Assembly (NCBI GenBank): GCA_934757275.1
Contig: CAKVLN010000005.1
Span: 1-64,000 of the forward strand
Length of the DNA stretch: 64,000 bases
Direction: 5' to 3'
From: an uncultured Candidatus Melainabacteria bacterium
Lineage (GTDB): Bacteria > Cyanobacteriota > Vampirovibrionia > Gastranaerophilales > Gastranaerophilaceae
Under the pieces are notes generated by a model, which had not been told where the DNA came from, ran no database searches, and was given only the letters and a program-made list of their open reading frames with translations. Positions 44,703-54,011 of this stretch are shown one piece after another. Each line of letters opens with the position of its first letter. Within the stretch, counting starts at the first letter, position 1. Both the position numbers and the translations under genes were made by a program.

Positions 44703-45629
44703 ATGGACGATTTTAAGCATTATACGGTTATGTTAAACGAAGCAGTTGATGCACTTGAATGTCAAGATGGCAAAATATATGTTGATTGCACGCTTGGCGG
44801 TGGAGGGCATAGTGAGCTTATTCTAAAAAGAATTTCACCAAATGGCAGACTGATTTCTTTTGACATAGATGACGAGGCAATTCACCACGCCACAGAGCGT
44901 CTTAAAGAGTACGAAAATTTAACAATCGTAAAATCTTCTTACACAAACATTAAGCAAGAATTAAAAAAACTCGGCATTGAAAAAATTACAGGCGGTGTAA
45001 TTCTTGATTTGGGAGCTTCATACCACCAATTAACAAAAAGAGAGCGTGGTTTTTCCTTTTCAAAAGATGCACCGCTTGACATGCGTTTCAACATGGACGC
45101 AGATTTTTCTGCCTACGACGTAGTCAATAAATATTCCGAAAACGACTTAATCAAGATTTTTAGCGAATATGGCGAAGAAAGATTTTCAAAAAGAATTGCC
45201 AAAGCAATCGTTGAAACTCGCAAAACAAAACCGATAGAAACTACAAAGGAACTTGCAGACCTTATCGTCAAGTCAACACCGCACATTAACTCTCGCATAC
45301 ACCCAGCTACAAGGGTGTTTCAGGCTATCAGGATTGAAGTTAACAATGAGTTAAAAAATGTTAACATAGTCTTGCATGATATATTAGATTTGTTAGATAA
45401 TGGAGCTATAATTTCAGTGATAAGTTTTCATTCTTTAGAAGATAGAATCGTAAAACAAATCTTCAAGTTTGAAAGTCAAAAGTGCAGATGCAACGAAATG
45501 ATTTGCAAATGCGAACCGCCAAAAATCGAGTTAGTCAACAGAAAACCGATAATGGCAACTGAGCAGGAGATTTTGGAAAATCCACCATCACGAAGTGCAA
45601 AACTAAGAGTGGTTCGAGCCATTCGATGA
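44703..45629 (+). CDS. rsmH: 16S rRNA m4C1402 methyltransferase RsmH
   Basis: A 308-residue methyltransferase. HYTVMLNEAVDAL, VDCTLGGGGHSELIL and GVILDLGASYHQL are diagnostic, as are PASRxxFQ-type residues (HPATRVFQAIRIEVNNEL) and SFHSLEDRIVKQIFK. I start at 44703, with AAGGAG 7 bases upstream and TATAAT at 44678-44683; the longer reading from 44571 adds unrelated residues. It opens the division-like pair with the FtsL-type gene. Confidence 0.95.
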   Translation: MDDFKHYTVMLNEAVDALECQDGKIYVDCTLGGGGHSELILKRISPNGRLISFDIDDEAIHHATERLKEYENLTIVKSSYTNIKQELKKLGIEKITGGVILDLGASYHQLTKRERGFSFSKDAPLDMRFNMDADFSAYDVVNKYSENDLIKIFSEYGEERFSKRIAKAIVETRKTKPIETTKELADLIVKSTPHINSRIHPATRVFQAIRIEVNNELKNVNIVLHDILDLLDNGAIISVISFHSLEDRIVKQIFKFESQKCRCNEMICKCEPPKIELVNRKPIMATEQEILENPPSRSAKLRVVRAIR

Positions 45630-45659
45630 TGGCAATTTGGGAGTAGAGGAGTATAAACT

Positions 45660-46190
45660 TTGGTTTCGGCTATAAAAATCAACAACAAATCAAACAAAGG
45701 TCTAGATAGCTTTATAAAAAAACTTTCAAAAGAAACTACAAGAGAATATGGGATTGAACAACAAGAAGAAAAATCTTTTGTAGATAAATCTATTCAAAAA
45801 TTAGCTGTTAATAGTATAATAGAAGGGTACTTTCCAAAGGAGAATTTCGTAAGAGATATGGCAATAAAAAGAGTTAACAAAACTTTGTGCGTTATATTAA
45901 GCCTACTAATAGGAATAGTAGTTGTAAGCTATTATTTTGTTATATCTTGCGAAATGAAGTTAAATGATTTGAGCAGACAAACTGTTATCCTAAATAACGA
46001 CAACGAAGAATTACAAAACAAGCTAGACAGTCTAAAGTCCTTCAACAATGTTGACAAGACTTTGCAACAAAACAACATGTTACAAAGAGCTGGGCAAGTT
46101 ATTGAAACTCAAGAAGTTACAGTTGATCCAACTGTTGCATCAAAACGCACTTCTAGCAAAAAGATTTTCAACTACGCAATAGGTTTTTAG
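45660..46190 (+). CDS. FtsL-like single-pass division protein
   Basis: A 176-residue protein using a TTG start at 45660 with GAGGAG 8 bases upstream. A charged cytoplasmic part (~1-75) is followed by one membrane helix (~78-98, LCVILSLLIGIVVVSYYFVI) and a short coiled coil (~100-145). This shape and the place directly after rsmH match FtsL, but FtsL diverges too fast to be sure by eye. The N-terminal part is longer than usual for FtsL. Confidence 0.65.
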   Translation: MVSAIKINNKSNKGLDSFIKKLSKETTREYGIEQQEEKSFVDKSIQKLAVNSIIEGYFPKENFVRDMAIKRVNKTLCVILSLLIGIVVVSYYFVISCEMKLNDLSRQTVILNNDNEELQNKLDSLKSFNNVDKTLQQNNMLQRAGQVIETQEVTVDPTVASKRTSSKKIFNYAIGF

Positions 46191-47105
46191 ATGTTTAAAC
46201 TTGTCTGCGGAGCTGGTAACGAAGATTGCGAAAGCGTAAAAAGATTGGTCTATATTTACGCTAAAGCTGGTTGTCGTTTTTTTGATTTATCCGCAAGAAA
46301 AGAAATCTTAGAAAGCGCAAAAGAAGCCTTGAAACTTGCACATGTTGATGATGCAATGCTTTGTGTAAGTGTCGGAATAAAAGGCGACCCCCATATAACC
46401 AAAGCAAAAATTGACAATAACAAATGTATAAAGTGTGCCAACTGCGTTAGAAATTGCCCTAATGATGCAATTTATTCTTCAATAATAGTAGATGAAAAAA
46501 AATGTATTGGTTGTGCAAGTTGTGCAAAAAAATGTCCGACTGGCGCAATTTCAATGCTTGATAAAGATGTAAACGTCAAAGAAATTTTGCCATACATGGT
46601 TAAAAATGGGGTAGAAGTATTAGAACTCCATATAATGGGACATGACAAAAAGGATTTAGCTTCAAAATGGCAAGTAATAAATGAATGTAATCCAAAATTT
46701 GCCTCAATCTGCATTGATAGAGAGAATTTTGGCAACAAAGAGGCTTTATTTAGAATACAAGAAATGATTGCTAATAGAAAGCCCTACACTACAATCATTC
46801 AAGCTGATGGAATACCTATGAGCGGTGCCGATGATACATATAAAACAACCTTACAAGCAATCGCAATGGCAGAAATAATTCAGAATGCAAACTTGCCTGT
46901 ACATATAATGATATCTGGCGGAACAAATTCTAAAACAGCAGAGCTTGCAAAGTTATGCAACATAAGCTACTGGGGCATTGCAATAGGTTCTTGGGCTAGA
47001 AAAATTGTTAAGCAAGAAATCACTGCGAATGACTTTTGGCAAAATGAAAATCTTCAAGAGCTTGCAATAAGAAAAGCAAGCGAACTAATCAAATCAGCCT
47101 TATAA
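46191..47105 (+). CDS. LdpA-like iron-sulfur protein
   Basis: A 304-residue protein. Residues ~1-70 (MFKLVCGAGNEDCESVKRLV) resemble the N terminus of LdpA, a cyanobacterial protein that passes redox or light information to the circadian clock. Two 4Fe-4S motifs follow: CIKCANCVRNCP at ~83-94 and CIGCASCAKKCP at ~108-119. A TIM-barrel-like C-terminal part (~125-300) ends in ISGGTNSKTAELAKLCNISY. It begins at the base after the FtsL-like stop. The LdpA link is from memory of the family and needs confirmation. Confidence 0.72.
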   Translation: MFKLVCGAGNEDCESVKRLVYIYAKAGCRFFDLSARKEILESAKEALKLAHVDDAMLCVSVGIKGDPHITKAKIDNNKCIKCANCVRNCPNDAIYSSIIVDEKKCIGCASCAKKCPTGAISMLDKDVNVKEILPYMVKNGVEVLELHIMGHDKKDLASKWQVINECNPKFASICIDRENFGNKEALFRIQEMIANRKPYTTIIQADGIPMSGADDTYKTTLQAIAMAEIIQNANLPVHIMISGGTNSKTAELAKLCNISYWGIAIGSWARKIVKQEITANDFWQNENLQELAIRKASELIKSAL

Positions 47106-47136
47106 ATATCAAATGCACACCTTAAAAAAAGTCTAA

Positions 47137-48570
47137 TTACAATTTCTTTTGCAGCTTAATTCTATTTATGGCAGTCATAAAATCTTCTTTTGATATGAAA
47201 ATTTTCTTCAAGTCTTCAAAAGAGAACTTTTTAGCGTCCATTTTTTCATTCATGCCTAATCTGTCTAGAGCGTTAAAGTATGCATCAGAAATTGTTTCTG
47301 CAACATCAGAGCCATTAAATTCACCTTCGTGCATTTGTTTAGCAATTTCTTCTATCGAAACCTCGTTCTCGATTGGTTGGTTCTTTGCATGGATATTAAA
47401 GATTTGTTTTATACCCTCTAAATTAGGCATCGGAACTTCCAAATGAAGTCCAAAACGTCCAGACGCTAGCATTGCTTTATCAATTAAGTTCTTCATATTT
47501 GTAGCTGCAACAATAAAAGCAGGAGCTTTACTTTTTTCCAAATCGCTCATACTTCCTAAGAATTGGTTAACCATAGCATCGTCAAAACGTGCATTAGAGG
47601 AGCCATCTCTAGTTTTTGAAATTGAGTCAAATTCATCTATAAAAGTAATAGATGGCGCATTTGCAATTGCTTTTTTGAACATATCTCTTATATTACTTTC
47701 AGTCGCACCAACTTGAGCATTTTTAAATTCGTTGGCATTGTATTCGTAATATTGAGCCGCACATTCATTCGCTAACGCCTTTCCGAGCATTGTTTTACCG
47801 CAGCGTGGAGGTCCATAGAGTAAAATGCCCTTATTCAATCTAATATTTTGATAAACTTGAGGATAATTTATTGGGCGCACTACATATTTTTTCAACTTTT
47901 CAATCACGTTATCCAGACCACCGATTTTGTCAAAGGTTAGCTTGCCATCGTCTTTTTCGACTTTTTTAGGTTGCGTCAAAGAAGAAATCGTTCTTTTGTT
48001 AAAGCTTTTAATATCCTCAATATTTGTAAATTCTAAATACCTACTTGCTGGAGTTGGGTTATATCTATATGGTGGAAGGAACACAAATTTCTTTTTATTT
48101 GCATCTAAGATCGATTCACCAGTTTCCAAAACCATTCCATTTTGTAATTCTTTTACATCTCCAGAACGAAGAGAATTATCTTGACTATATCGGTCTTTTT
48201 CTTTTTTAACTGTCATGTGACTGAACAAGCTTTTCCCAAGCCCTAAAGCATAATACTTCTCACCTTTTTTGAAAATCGCAAAATCAGAATCTAATTCGTC
48301 ACGCTCCTGCAAATCACCTTTTGCCACCTTTAAAACATATTTTTTCATAATTGGTGTATCAATTTTATCTGCATTCATAGCTAGCAAAACATCAGAAGCC
48401 TCTGGGTTAGAAGTCACAACTAGGACAGAATTGTCGTCCAAAGCTTGCATTCCATAACTAAAACGTTCAGTTAGGTTTGGATTACTACCAAAAAGCCCCT
48501 TAAAATTTGTCTGTGTTTTATTTGTTTTCACCTTTTGCAAATATGCATTATTAATTGCACCAACTCTCAT
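47137..48570 (-). CDS. AAA ATPase with N-terminal F-K-G leader
   Basis: A 477-residue protein. The leader MRVGAINNAYLQKV continues to TNFKG at ~22-26. A long N-terminal domain (~30-210) is not recognised. The AAA module has Walker A GPPRCGKT (Lys259), Walker B FIDEFDS, sensor 1 VAATN and ASGRFG, like FtsH/Cdc48-type AAA. There is no protease site or membrane segment, so it may be an unfoldase or remodeller. GAGG lies about 12 bases before the ATG. Confidence 0.88.
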   Translation of the reverse strand: MRVGAINNAYLQKVKTNKTQTNFKGLFGSNPNLTERFSYGMQALDDNSVLVVTSNPEASDVLLAMNADKIDTPIMKKYVLKVAKGDLQERDELDSDFAIFKKGEKYYALGLGKSLFSHMTVKKEKDRYSQDNSLRSGDVKELQNGMVLETGESILDANKKKFVFLPPYRYNPTPASRYLEFTNIEDIKSFNKRTISSLTQPKKVEKDDGKLTFDKIGGLDNVIEKLKKYVVRPINYPQVYQNIRLNKGILLYGPPRCGKTMLGKALANECAAQYYEYNANEFKNAQVGATESNIRDMFKKAIANAPSITFIDEFDSISKTRDGSSNARFDDAMVNQFLGSMSDLEKSKAPAFIVAATNMKNLIDKAMLASGRFGLHLEVPMPNLEGIKQIFNIHAKNQPIENEVSIEEIAKQMHEGEFNGSDVAETISDAYFNALDRLGMNEKMDAKKFSFEDLKKIFISKEDFMTAINRIKLQKKL

Positions 48571-48601
48571 ACTATTTATATTCCTCGATTTCCCAGAAAA
48601 T

Positions 48602-48636
48602 TGTATTAGGCTATACTTGAAGTATAGCCTAATACA
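48602..48636. terminator. Long hairpin after the GH13-type gene
   Basis: A 16-bp perfect stem (tgtattaggctatact / agtatagcctaataca) with a TGA loop lies 4 bases past the minus-strand gene stop. The following tail is only partly T-rich (ATTTTC), so it could be a terminator or a 3'-end stabilising hairpin. Confidence 0.75.
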
Positions 48637-48639
48637 CTG

Positions 48640-51600
48640 CTATTTTGAAATTATAGATAACTTTTGACCTTCTTCAACTGTTTCAGATTTTTGATAAGGC
48701 TTTGAAACAAAATTGTATTGAGGGTTAAAGTAAGTTTTATGTTGTTTTCCTTTGAACGCTACTTTTTTAAGGTGTCTTAAAATCATTACGCCATTTTTTG
48801 AAGTCAAACCGTCCATAACAATTTTTCCGCCACCTTCTTTAACGATATTACCAAATTCGTTGACTACATATTTTGCTTTGTCACGAGCATTAGCATTCAT
48901 AAATACCGTTCCTACAGGAAGTGCAATTGCTGAACCTAAAACAATGCTATCCATTTCTGATTTAGGCTGAATTGGAACATATCTGTTATCTGGATTAATT
49001 GACTCAATATTATTTTCTGCAAAGAATTTCTTTCTATCTGCTTCGTTATTTATGCCATATTTTTTGAAATAATCAACTCGACTGTCATGTTCAATTTCAC
49101 CAGCATTCATCAAAGTAACTGTAATATCACCATTAGCACTTTGCATCATATAAGCAAGTTTTGCCAAATCTTTTGTCAATTCTCTTTTTTCTTTTACTAG
49201 AATATCTTTTTCAGCTTTGCTAGGATTTGCATCTAATTCTTTATAAATTTCCGCCAATCTTTCTTGAACTTTTTCTCTTGTTCTACCATGAGCTTGAACA
49301 TCTAAAGCGTAAGGAGTTCCATCGTTCAAAGCGTGTAATTCTGGGTTACTTCTTGCAGAAAGAGCACCATTCATCGCCGTTTTAACACTATTTCTATATC
49401 CGCCTATTAAATTATCTTCTTCTAATTCAGACCAAGGTAGCGCATTACGGTTTTGAAGATAAACGTTCTTAGCTTTTTCTTCATAACCCGTCATACCAAA
49501 TTCGTCACCACCATACATAGTAGGGTTGCCGAACAAACCGCCCAAAGATTCCATAATCATAGAAGCTTTCGCTACTGCAGGTTCAGTTGCTGATTTATAA
49601 ACTGTATCAACAATTTGTTCTTTATTAGCAATTTCTTTTCCTGTATTAAATTCAGCTTGCTTAATAGCCATTGAGATTGCAGTTTTGAAATCTCTGGCTG
49701 CGTAAGCATTTTTTCTCATACTGATTTTTGTATCTTCATATTTTGGAAGTTCTGTTGTTGCATTTTTAACAGTTTCTCTATTATATTTTTCTGCAAAATC
49801 TTTCATGCCAGCCAATATAGCCTTCTTATCGTTAACATTTTTGCCAGTAGCTAAATAAGAGTCTTTTAACAATCTCGCTAACTGAACGGTATACAAACTA
49901 TATCCGCTAAAATCACCTTTATCACCTAAGATTTCAACACCTGCTTTAAAATTTTCATTGCTAGTTTTATCATCTAATGAAGTCCAATCAAAATCACCAT
50001 GAACTAAGTATTTATCAAAATTCATTTGATTAGCATTTTTTACAACATCTGCAAGCAAATTCTTGCGTTCGGTTTCAGTCAAATTTAAACCATGATTTCC
50101 CGCCATATTTAAGATTGTTGCAAAAGCATTATCCAAACTAGAAAGTTCTTTTATATTAACCGTTTGGTAATTTATATTTTGACCTTCGCCCAAATAATTT
50201 CCATTAGCTAAATCTACGAGAGCTTGATTGATATTTTTAATATCGTCATCTGTTGCAACACCCTTCAAATCTTCATTTACAATTTGAGAAAGAAGTTTAC
50301 TCATAGCAACAGCTCTTGTACTAACAGTTCTCATATAGTCTTTGTTATCAACATTTAATCTAAATTCAATAGGCATTTCTTCAATAGATTTTGCACCAGA
50401 TAGAATTTGCATTGAATCAAGTGCGTGTTGACGTTTATTATCAACATTATGGAACAAGCCCATATCCAAAGCCAAACAATGTATCATTCTTGGTTTATCA
50501 TGGTTACCCATAAATGTATACAAGTTTCTTAAATAATCAATATTTCTAGTTTCTAACAACAAATCAAATCTATTCTTCAAGCTATCATGATTTTGTGAAT
50601 AACCTTGACCTCTTTCAAATTCTTTAGAAAAATGAGTTAATAAATCAGTATAGAAATATGAATATCCTGCCTCAGAGGTTATACCTGTTTCGTTGAAGAA
50701 TTTCACCATTGCATCTGGTTCACCATTAAATTTTCCCCCGATATCAGTATTACCACCGTTCGGCCATACTTTAGAACCTGTAGTATCCTGCATCAATTGA
50801 GGAACATCTGTGATTTCTGCAACGATATATGAATTAGGGTTATTTTCTTTAACACCTTGAACAAATTTGCCCCAGAATTGAATTACGTCATTCCATGTAT
50901 CATCAAAGTCGTTATCTTCATTTCTGATTGCGTCCATATCCATAACGTCTTTTGCAGCATCTAATCTCCAATCAAGGCCTAAACCTGCTCTATCAACAAT
51001 AGCTTCTGCCAATCTAAAGCTTGAAGTATCAGTACCAGCAATTTGTTTAGAAATTGAATCTGCTACATAATTAACGTCAGCATCTGATAATTTTTTCAAG
51101 CCATGTTCAAATTTCTTTTCTAATTGACTTGCTTCATCTTCTGGAGAATGTGCATTAATTCCAAGAGCTTTAAGTGTTGTACCTTCTTTTAAAGCCTCAT
51201 AGTCATAAGTGATTTGGTTATCACCCATAAGTTTTGTTTTAAGATTATCACCAGCCAAAGCCTTTAACATAGCGTATTTTGTAATTTCTTTACCAACTAA
51301 GTCCATCACATATTCGCCATATTCAGTATAATCGCCATTTTTATCTAGCAATTTTTCGTTTGAAGTAGCATCAACTTTGTTAATAATCTTATCTGCAAAA
51401 TCTTTGATTTCGTTTTGGAATAAAGCGTTTACCTTGTTATATGTATGAGCATACTCTTTAACCAGATGAGGATTGTTTTGTTTCATTAAATCAAATCTTG
51501 AAACACCTATCGTATCATCTGTTGTCGCTCTATTAGAAAAATAAGAAGTTGATAAAACGCCAACTGTATTTTCGCCAAACTCTAAAGCATCAAGTGGTAA

Positions 51601-53475
51601 TTTCATCAAAGCTTTAACCGTAACATCATCTTTTGGCAAAATACCTTTAGGTGAAAGCATATATTGACCATTCAAGATGTTATTCAAACCTTCGTTTGTA
51701 ATACCTGCTTCTTTTGGAAGTTTTTCTTCTTCTATTAGTTTCTTGATACCTTCAACAGTCTTTGCTCCACCTATAGTTTGAGCAGTATACATTGTTTGAG
51801 CATCTTTTACATTGCTTGTCCAATATTTACCAGCTTGAATTGCCATGTCTTGAACTTCCTTAGAACCACGTTCAATCAATTCTCTTTCGTGAGCACGCAT
51901 ATCAAGGTCTGGAATTGCTTGCAATAATTTTTCATCATAGCCAGAGATATGATAATTCATCTTAACCATATCTGTGTTTGCGTCCCAAGTAACAAAACCA
52001 CCTTCTGTTTTCTTGTCAATCTTAAAATTAGAAAACTCGCAAGCCATAATTGTACCGTCAGGACTATCAAGTCTTAAATTTTTACCTTGATTTTTGTTCA
52101 AATCGTTAATTACATCAATTCTTGCTTGATATTCTTTTGGATCGATTTGGAAAACATAGTTAATCAAAGTATCATCGTGACTATTGATATCAAGCTCTTT
52201 GCCAGAAGTTAGATTATCATAATTCTTAATTACTTTATCTAATTTTGCAACTTGACCTTCTGTAACTTGAGAGGCATCATACAATTGAACTAAAGTTTCT
52301 TTATCAGGGTTATAGTTTGGGTTAGCAACCTTTTTGTATGTACCATTTGCTTGTAATTCATAATTATATGGAGCATTCACAACTCTGTGTCTTAAATTTT
52401 CTTTATTTTGAGGAACAATACCTAAGCCTAAGTTGTTATCCTTTAAACCATTCATTCTAAACCAATGGAAGCTTTGTGGGTTCTTATCAGCCCATCTCAA
52501 AGCATATTGGAAGTGAATACCTTCCAAGCCTTCAGAAGTAAAAGTTCCATCATAAACGTATTTCATACCATTTTTATACAAATCTTTCATGAAAGAATTG
52601 AAATTTTCAGTATTACCCATTTTTGATGCTATTTGCATGTTGTTTTTATTCCAGTAGCTATGTGCTGAAACGTCATCACCATTCGCAATCGGAGTTGAGA
52701 ACAAAATTTTATAGCCTTGCTGTTTCAAATAAGGAATTCCTTTTTGTAAACCAGCAATACTACCATCATAGCTATTAGAAAAGGTCTTAATTACGCCTTC
52801 CATTTTCTTTTGGTAATCTTTATCAACATAAATTTCGCCAGTGTTTGACTCATTAAAACCTCTGTACATAGCTCCTGGCATGAAAGAATCTGGCATTGCT
52901 AAATATGCAGCACCTTGAACAGTTGGTGTTGTGCCTTTGCGAGAAACTAAAGAATGGGTGTAATTTTTTACTGAATCATCTCTAAAATCAGATATTTCAT
53001 AAGAATACTCTTGTCCATTTGGACCTTTTATAGAATTTCCTTTTGCATCTTTTAAAGAAGTATTTGCCTTATCTTGATGAAGTCTGAAACCATAACCATC
53101 ATTGATTTGTTTCATCTTTGCGCCAGTATCTGCGCCTTCCCAAATAACTTTACCAGTGTTTTTATCTTTACGTACTATTTTGTACGCAAATGGAGCATCT
53201 TTATCTAAATCAGTAATGTCTTGAAGATTAACCTTTACACCTTCAGGTTTTAAATTAATCTTAGCAATAGGTTCATCTGATAGTTTGTAATTATACTTGC
53301 TATCTGGAACGGCTCTATAAATATGAACTTCACAAGTTTCTTTATCACTATCATAAGGATAGTTAAACTTCATAATTGATTCGCCAACATCATTTTTTAC
53401 ATGTTGGTATCCCTTAAAACCAATTTTAGATATCCCGTTAATCTTACTTATAAACACTGTTGAGTACTCCTTCAT
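48640..53475 (-). CDS. Giant GH13-type alpha-glucan hydrolase with F-K-G leader
   Basis: A 1611-residue protein. The leader runs to IGFKG at about 18-22. Residues ~30-130 look like a beta-sandwich. GH13 signature regions are present: RLDAAKD with nucleophile Asp839, VAEITD with acid/base Glu887, and FMGNHDKPR with Asp993. The later MYGGDEFGMTGYEEKAKNVY block near 1300 also fits the family. There is no signal peptide. An alternative GTG start at 53457 has GGAG 9 bases upstream and still keeps the leader. A TATATA box at 53477-53482 would start transcription after the ATG at 53475, which favours the GTG. The enzyme likely acts on storage glucan. Confidence 0.82.
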   Translation of the reverse strand: MKEYSTVFISKINGISKIGFKGYQHVKNDVGESIMKFNYPYDSDKETCEVHIYRAVPDSKYNYKLSDEPIAKINLKPEGVKVNLQDITDLDKDAPFAYKIVRKDKNTGKVIWEGADTGAKMKQINDGYGFRLHQDKANTSLKDAKGNSIKGPNGQEYSYEISDFRDDSVKNYTHSLVSRKGTTPTVQGAAYLAMPDSFMPGAMYRGFNESNTGEIYVDKDYQKKMEGVIKTFSNSYDGSIAGLQKGIPYLKQQGYKILFSTPIANGDDVSAHSYWNKNNMQIASKMGNTENFNSFMKDLYKNGMKYVYDGTFTSEGLEGIHFQYALRWADKNPQSFHWFRMNGLKDNNLGLGIVPQNKENLRHRVVNAPYNYELQANGTYKKVANPNYNPDKETLVQLYDASQVTEGQVAKLDKVIKNYDNLTSGKELDINSHDDTLINYVFQIDPKEYQARIDVINDLNKNQGKNLRLDSPDGTIMACEFSNFKIDKKTEGGFVTWDANTDMVKMNYHISGYDEKLLQAIPDLDMRAHERELIERGSKEVQDMAIQAGKYWTSNVKDAQTMYTAQTIGGAKTVEGIKKLIEEEKLPKEAGITNEGLNNILNGQYMLSPKGILPKDDVTVKALMKLPLDALEFGENTVGVLSTSYFSNRATTDDTIGVSRFDLMKQNNPHLVKEYAHTYNKVNALFQNEIKDFADKIINKVDATSNEKLLDKNGDYTEYGEYVMDLVGKEITKYAMLKALAGDNLKTKLMGDNQITYDYEALKEGTTLKALGINAHSPEDEASQLEKKFEHGLKKLSDADVNYVADSISKQIAGTDTSSFRLAEAIVDRAGLGLDWRLDAAKDVMDMDAIRNEDNDFDDTWNDVIQFWGKFVQGVKENNPNSYIVAEITDVPQLMQDTTGSKVWPNGGNTDIGGKFNGEPDAMVKFFNETGITSEAGYSYFYTDLLTHFSKEFERGQGYSQNHDSLKNRFDLLLETRNIDYLRNLYTFMGNHDKPRMIHCLALDMGLFHNVDNKRQHALDSMQILSGAKSIEEMPIEFRLNVDNKDYMRTVSTRAVAMSKLLSQIVNEDLKGVATDDDIKNINQALVDLANGNYLGEGQNINYQTVNIKELSSLDNAFATILNMAGNHGLNLTETERKNLLADVVKNANQMNFDKYLVHGDFDWTSLDDKTSNENFKAGVEILGDKGDFSGYSLYTVQLARLLKDSYLATGKNVNDKKAILAGMKDFAEKYNRETVKNATTELPKYEDTKISMRKNAYAARDFKTAISMAIKQAEFNTGKEIANKEQIVDTVYKSATEPAVAKASMIMESLGGLFGNPTMYGGDEFGMTGYEEKAKNVYLQNRNALPWSELEEDNLIGGYRNSVKTAMNGALSARSNPELHALNDGTPYALDVQAHGRTREKVQERLAEIYKELDANPSKAEKDILVKEKRELTKDLAKLAYMMQSANGDITVTLMNAGEIEHDSRVDYFKKYGINNEADRKKFFAENNIESINPDNRYVPIQPKSEMDSIVLGSAIALPVGTVFMNANARDKAKYVVNEFGNIVKEGGGKIVMDGLTSKNGVMILRHLKKVAFKGKQHKTYFNPQYNFVSKPYQKSETVEEGQKLSIISK

Positions 53476-53625
53476 TTATATAAAGAGTGCAAAATATTTT
53501 TTTTTGCTTAATTTTCGGCATGTAAAGGAAAATTTTTACAAAAATTAATATTGTATAAAATACACACTAACCTACGTTTTCACCTCACCAACATATAACA
53601 AAAATAATGCACAAGCAAGCTTAAA

Positions 53626-54009
53626 CTACGCTAAATAATCCAATATTGCACCGCCAATTTCTTCATTTGGGTCAAACCCACAATTTTGAGGCGGATTAAT
53701 TGAATTTCTTATAAGCATTGCACACAAAGGTCCAAAAGCGTCAGGAACTTTGATTTTGCGATAAATTCCTGCCAAATACGTTTGAATATTAGGCGAATTA
53801 GTCTGATTATATTTTGACAAAATCGGATAAAGCTCTGCAACCTCTTTATTCCCTTCATCAAGCATCAAATTAAGCAAATACAAGTCCTCCAAAACCTCGT
53901 CATCAGATTTTGGCTTTTCTAAAGAAGATTTTATCTCAGTTAAACTCTTTCTGTCCTTTATATCAAAAGTACAGTAGTTTCTATATTGATTTGGATACGA
54001 TACACTCAT
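53626..54009 (-). CDS. Hypothetical protein coupled to pilD
   Basis: A 127-residue protein with no recognised family. It is helical with Leu-rich stretches (DLYLLNLMLDEGN), and ends in IGGAILDYLA. It starts right at the stop of pilD (TAGGTATG), so the two are translationally coupled. The helical repeats could be TPR-like. No signal peptide. Context suggests a role tied to type IV pili or to the sigma factor upstream. Confidence 0.68.
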   Translation of the reverse strand: MSVSYPNQYRNYCTFDIKDRKSLTEIKSSLEKPKSDDEVLEDLYLLNLMLDEGNKEVAELYPILSKYNQTNSPNIQTYLAGIYRKIKVPDAFGPLCAMLIRNSINPPQNCGFDPNEEIGGAILDYLA

Positions 54010-54011
54010 AC

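Noticed and set aside
45605..45622. A ggttcgagcc stretch resembling a tRNA T-loop
   Set aside because: It lies inside the rsmH coding end, and no acceptor or anticodon arms can be folded around it.
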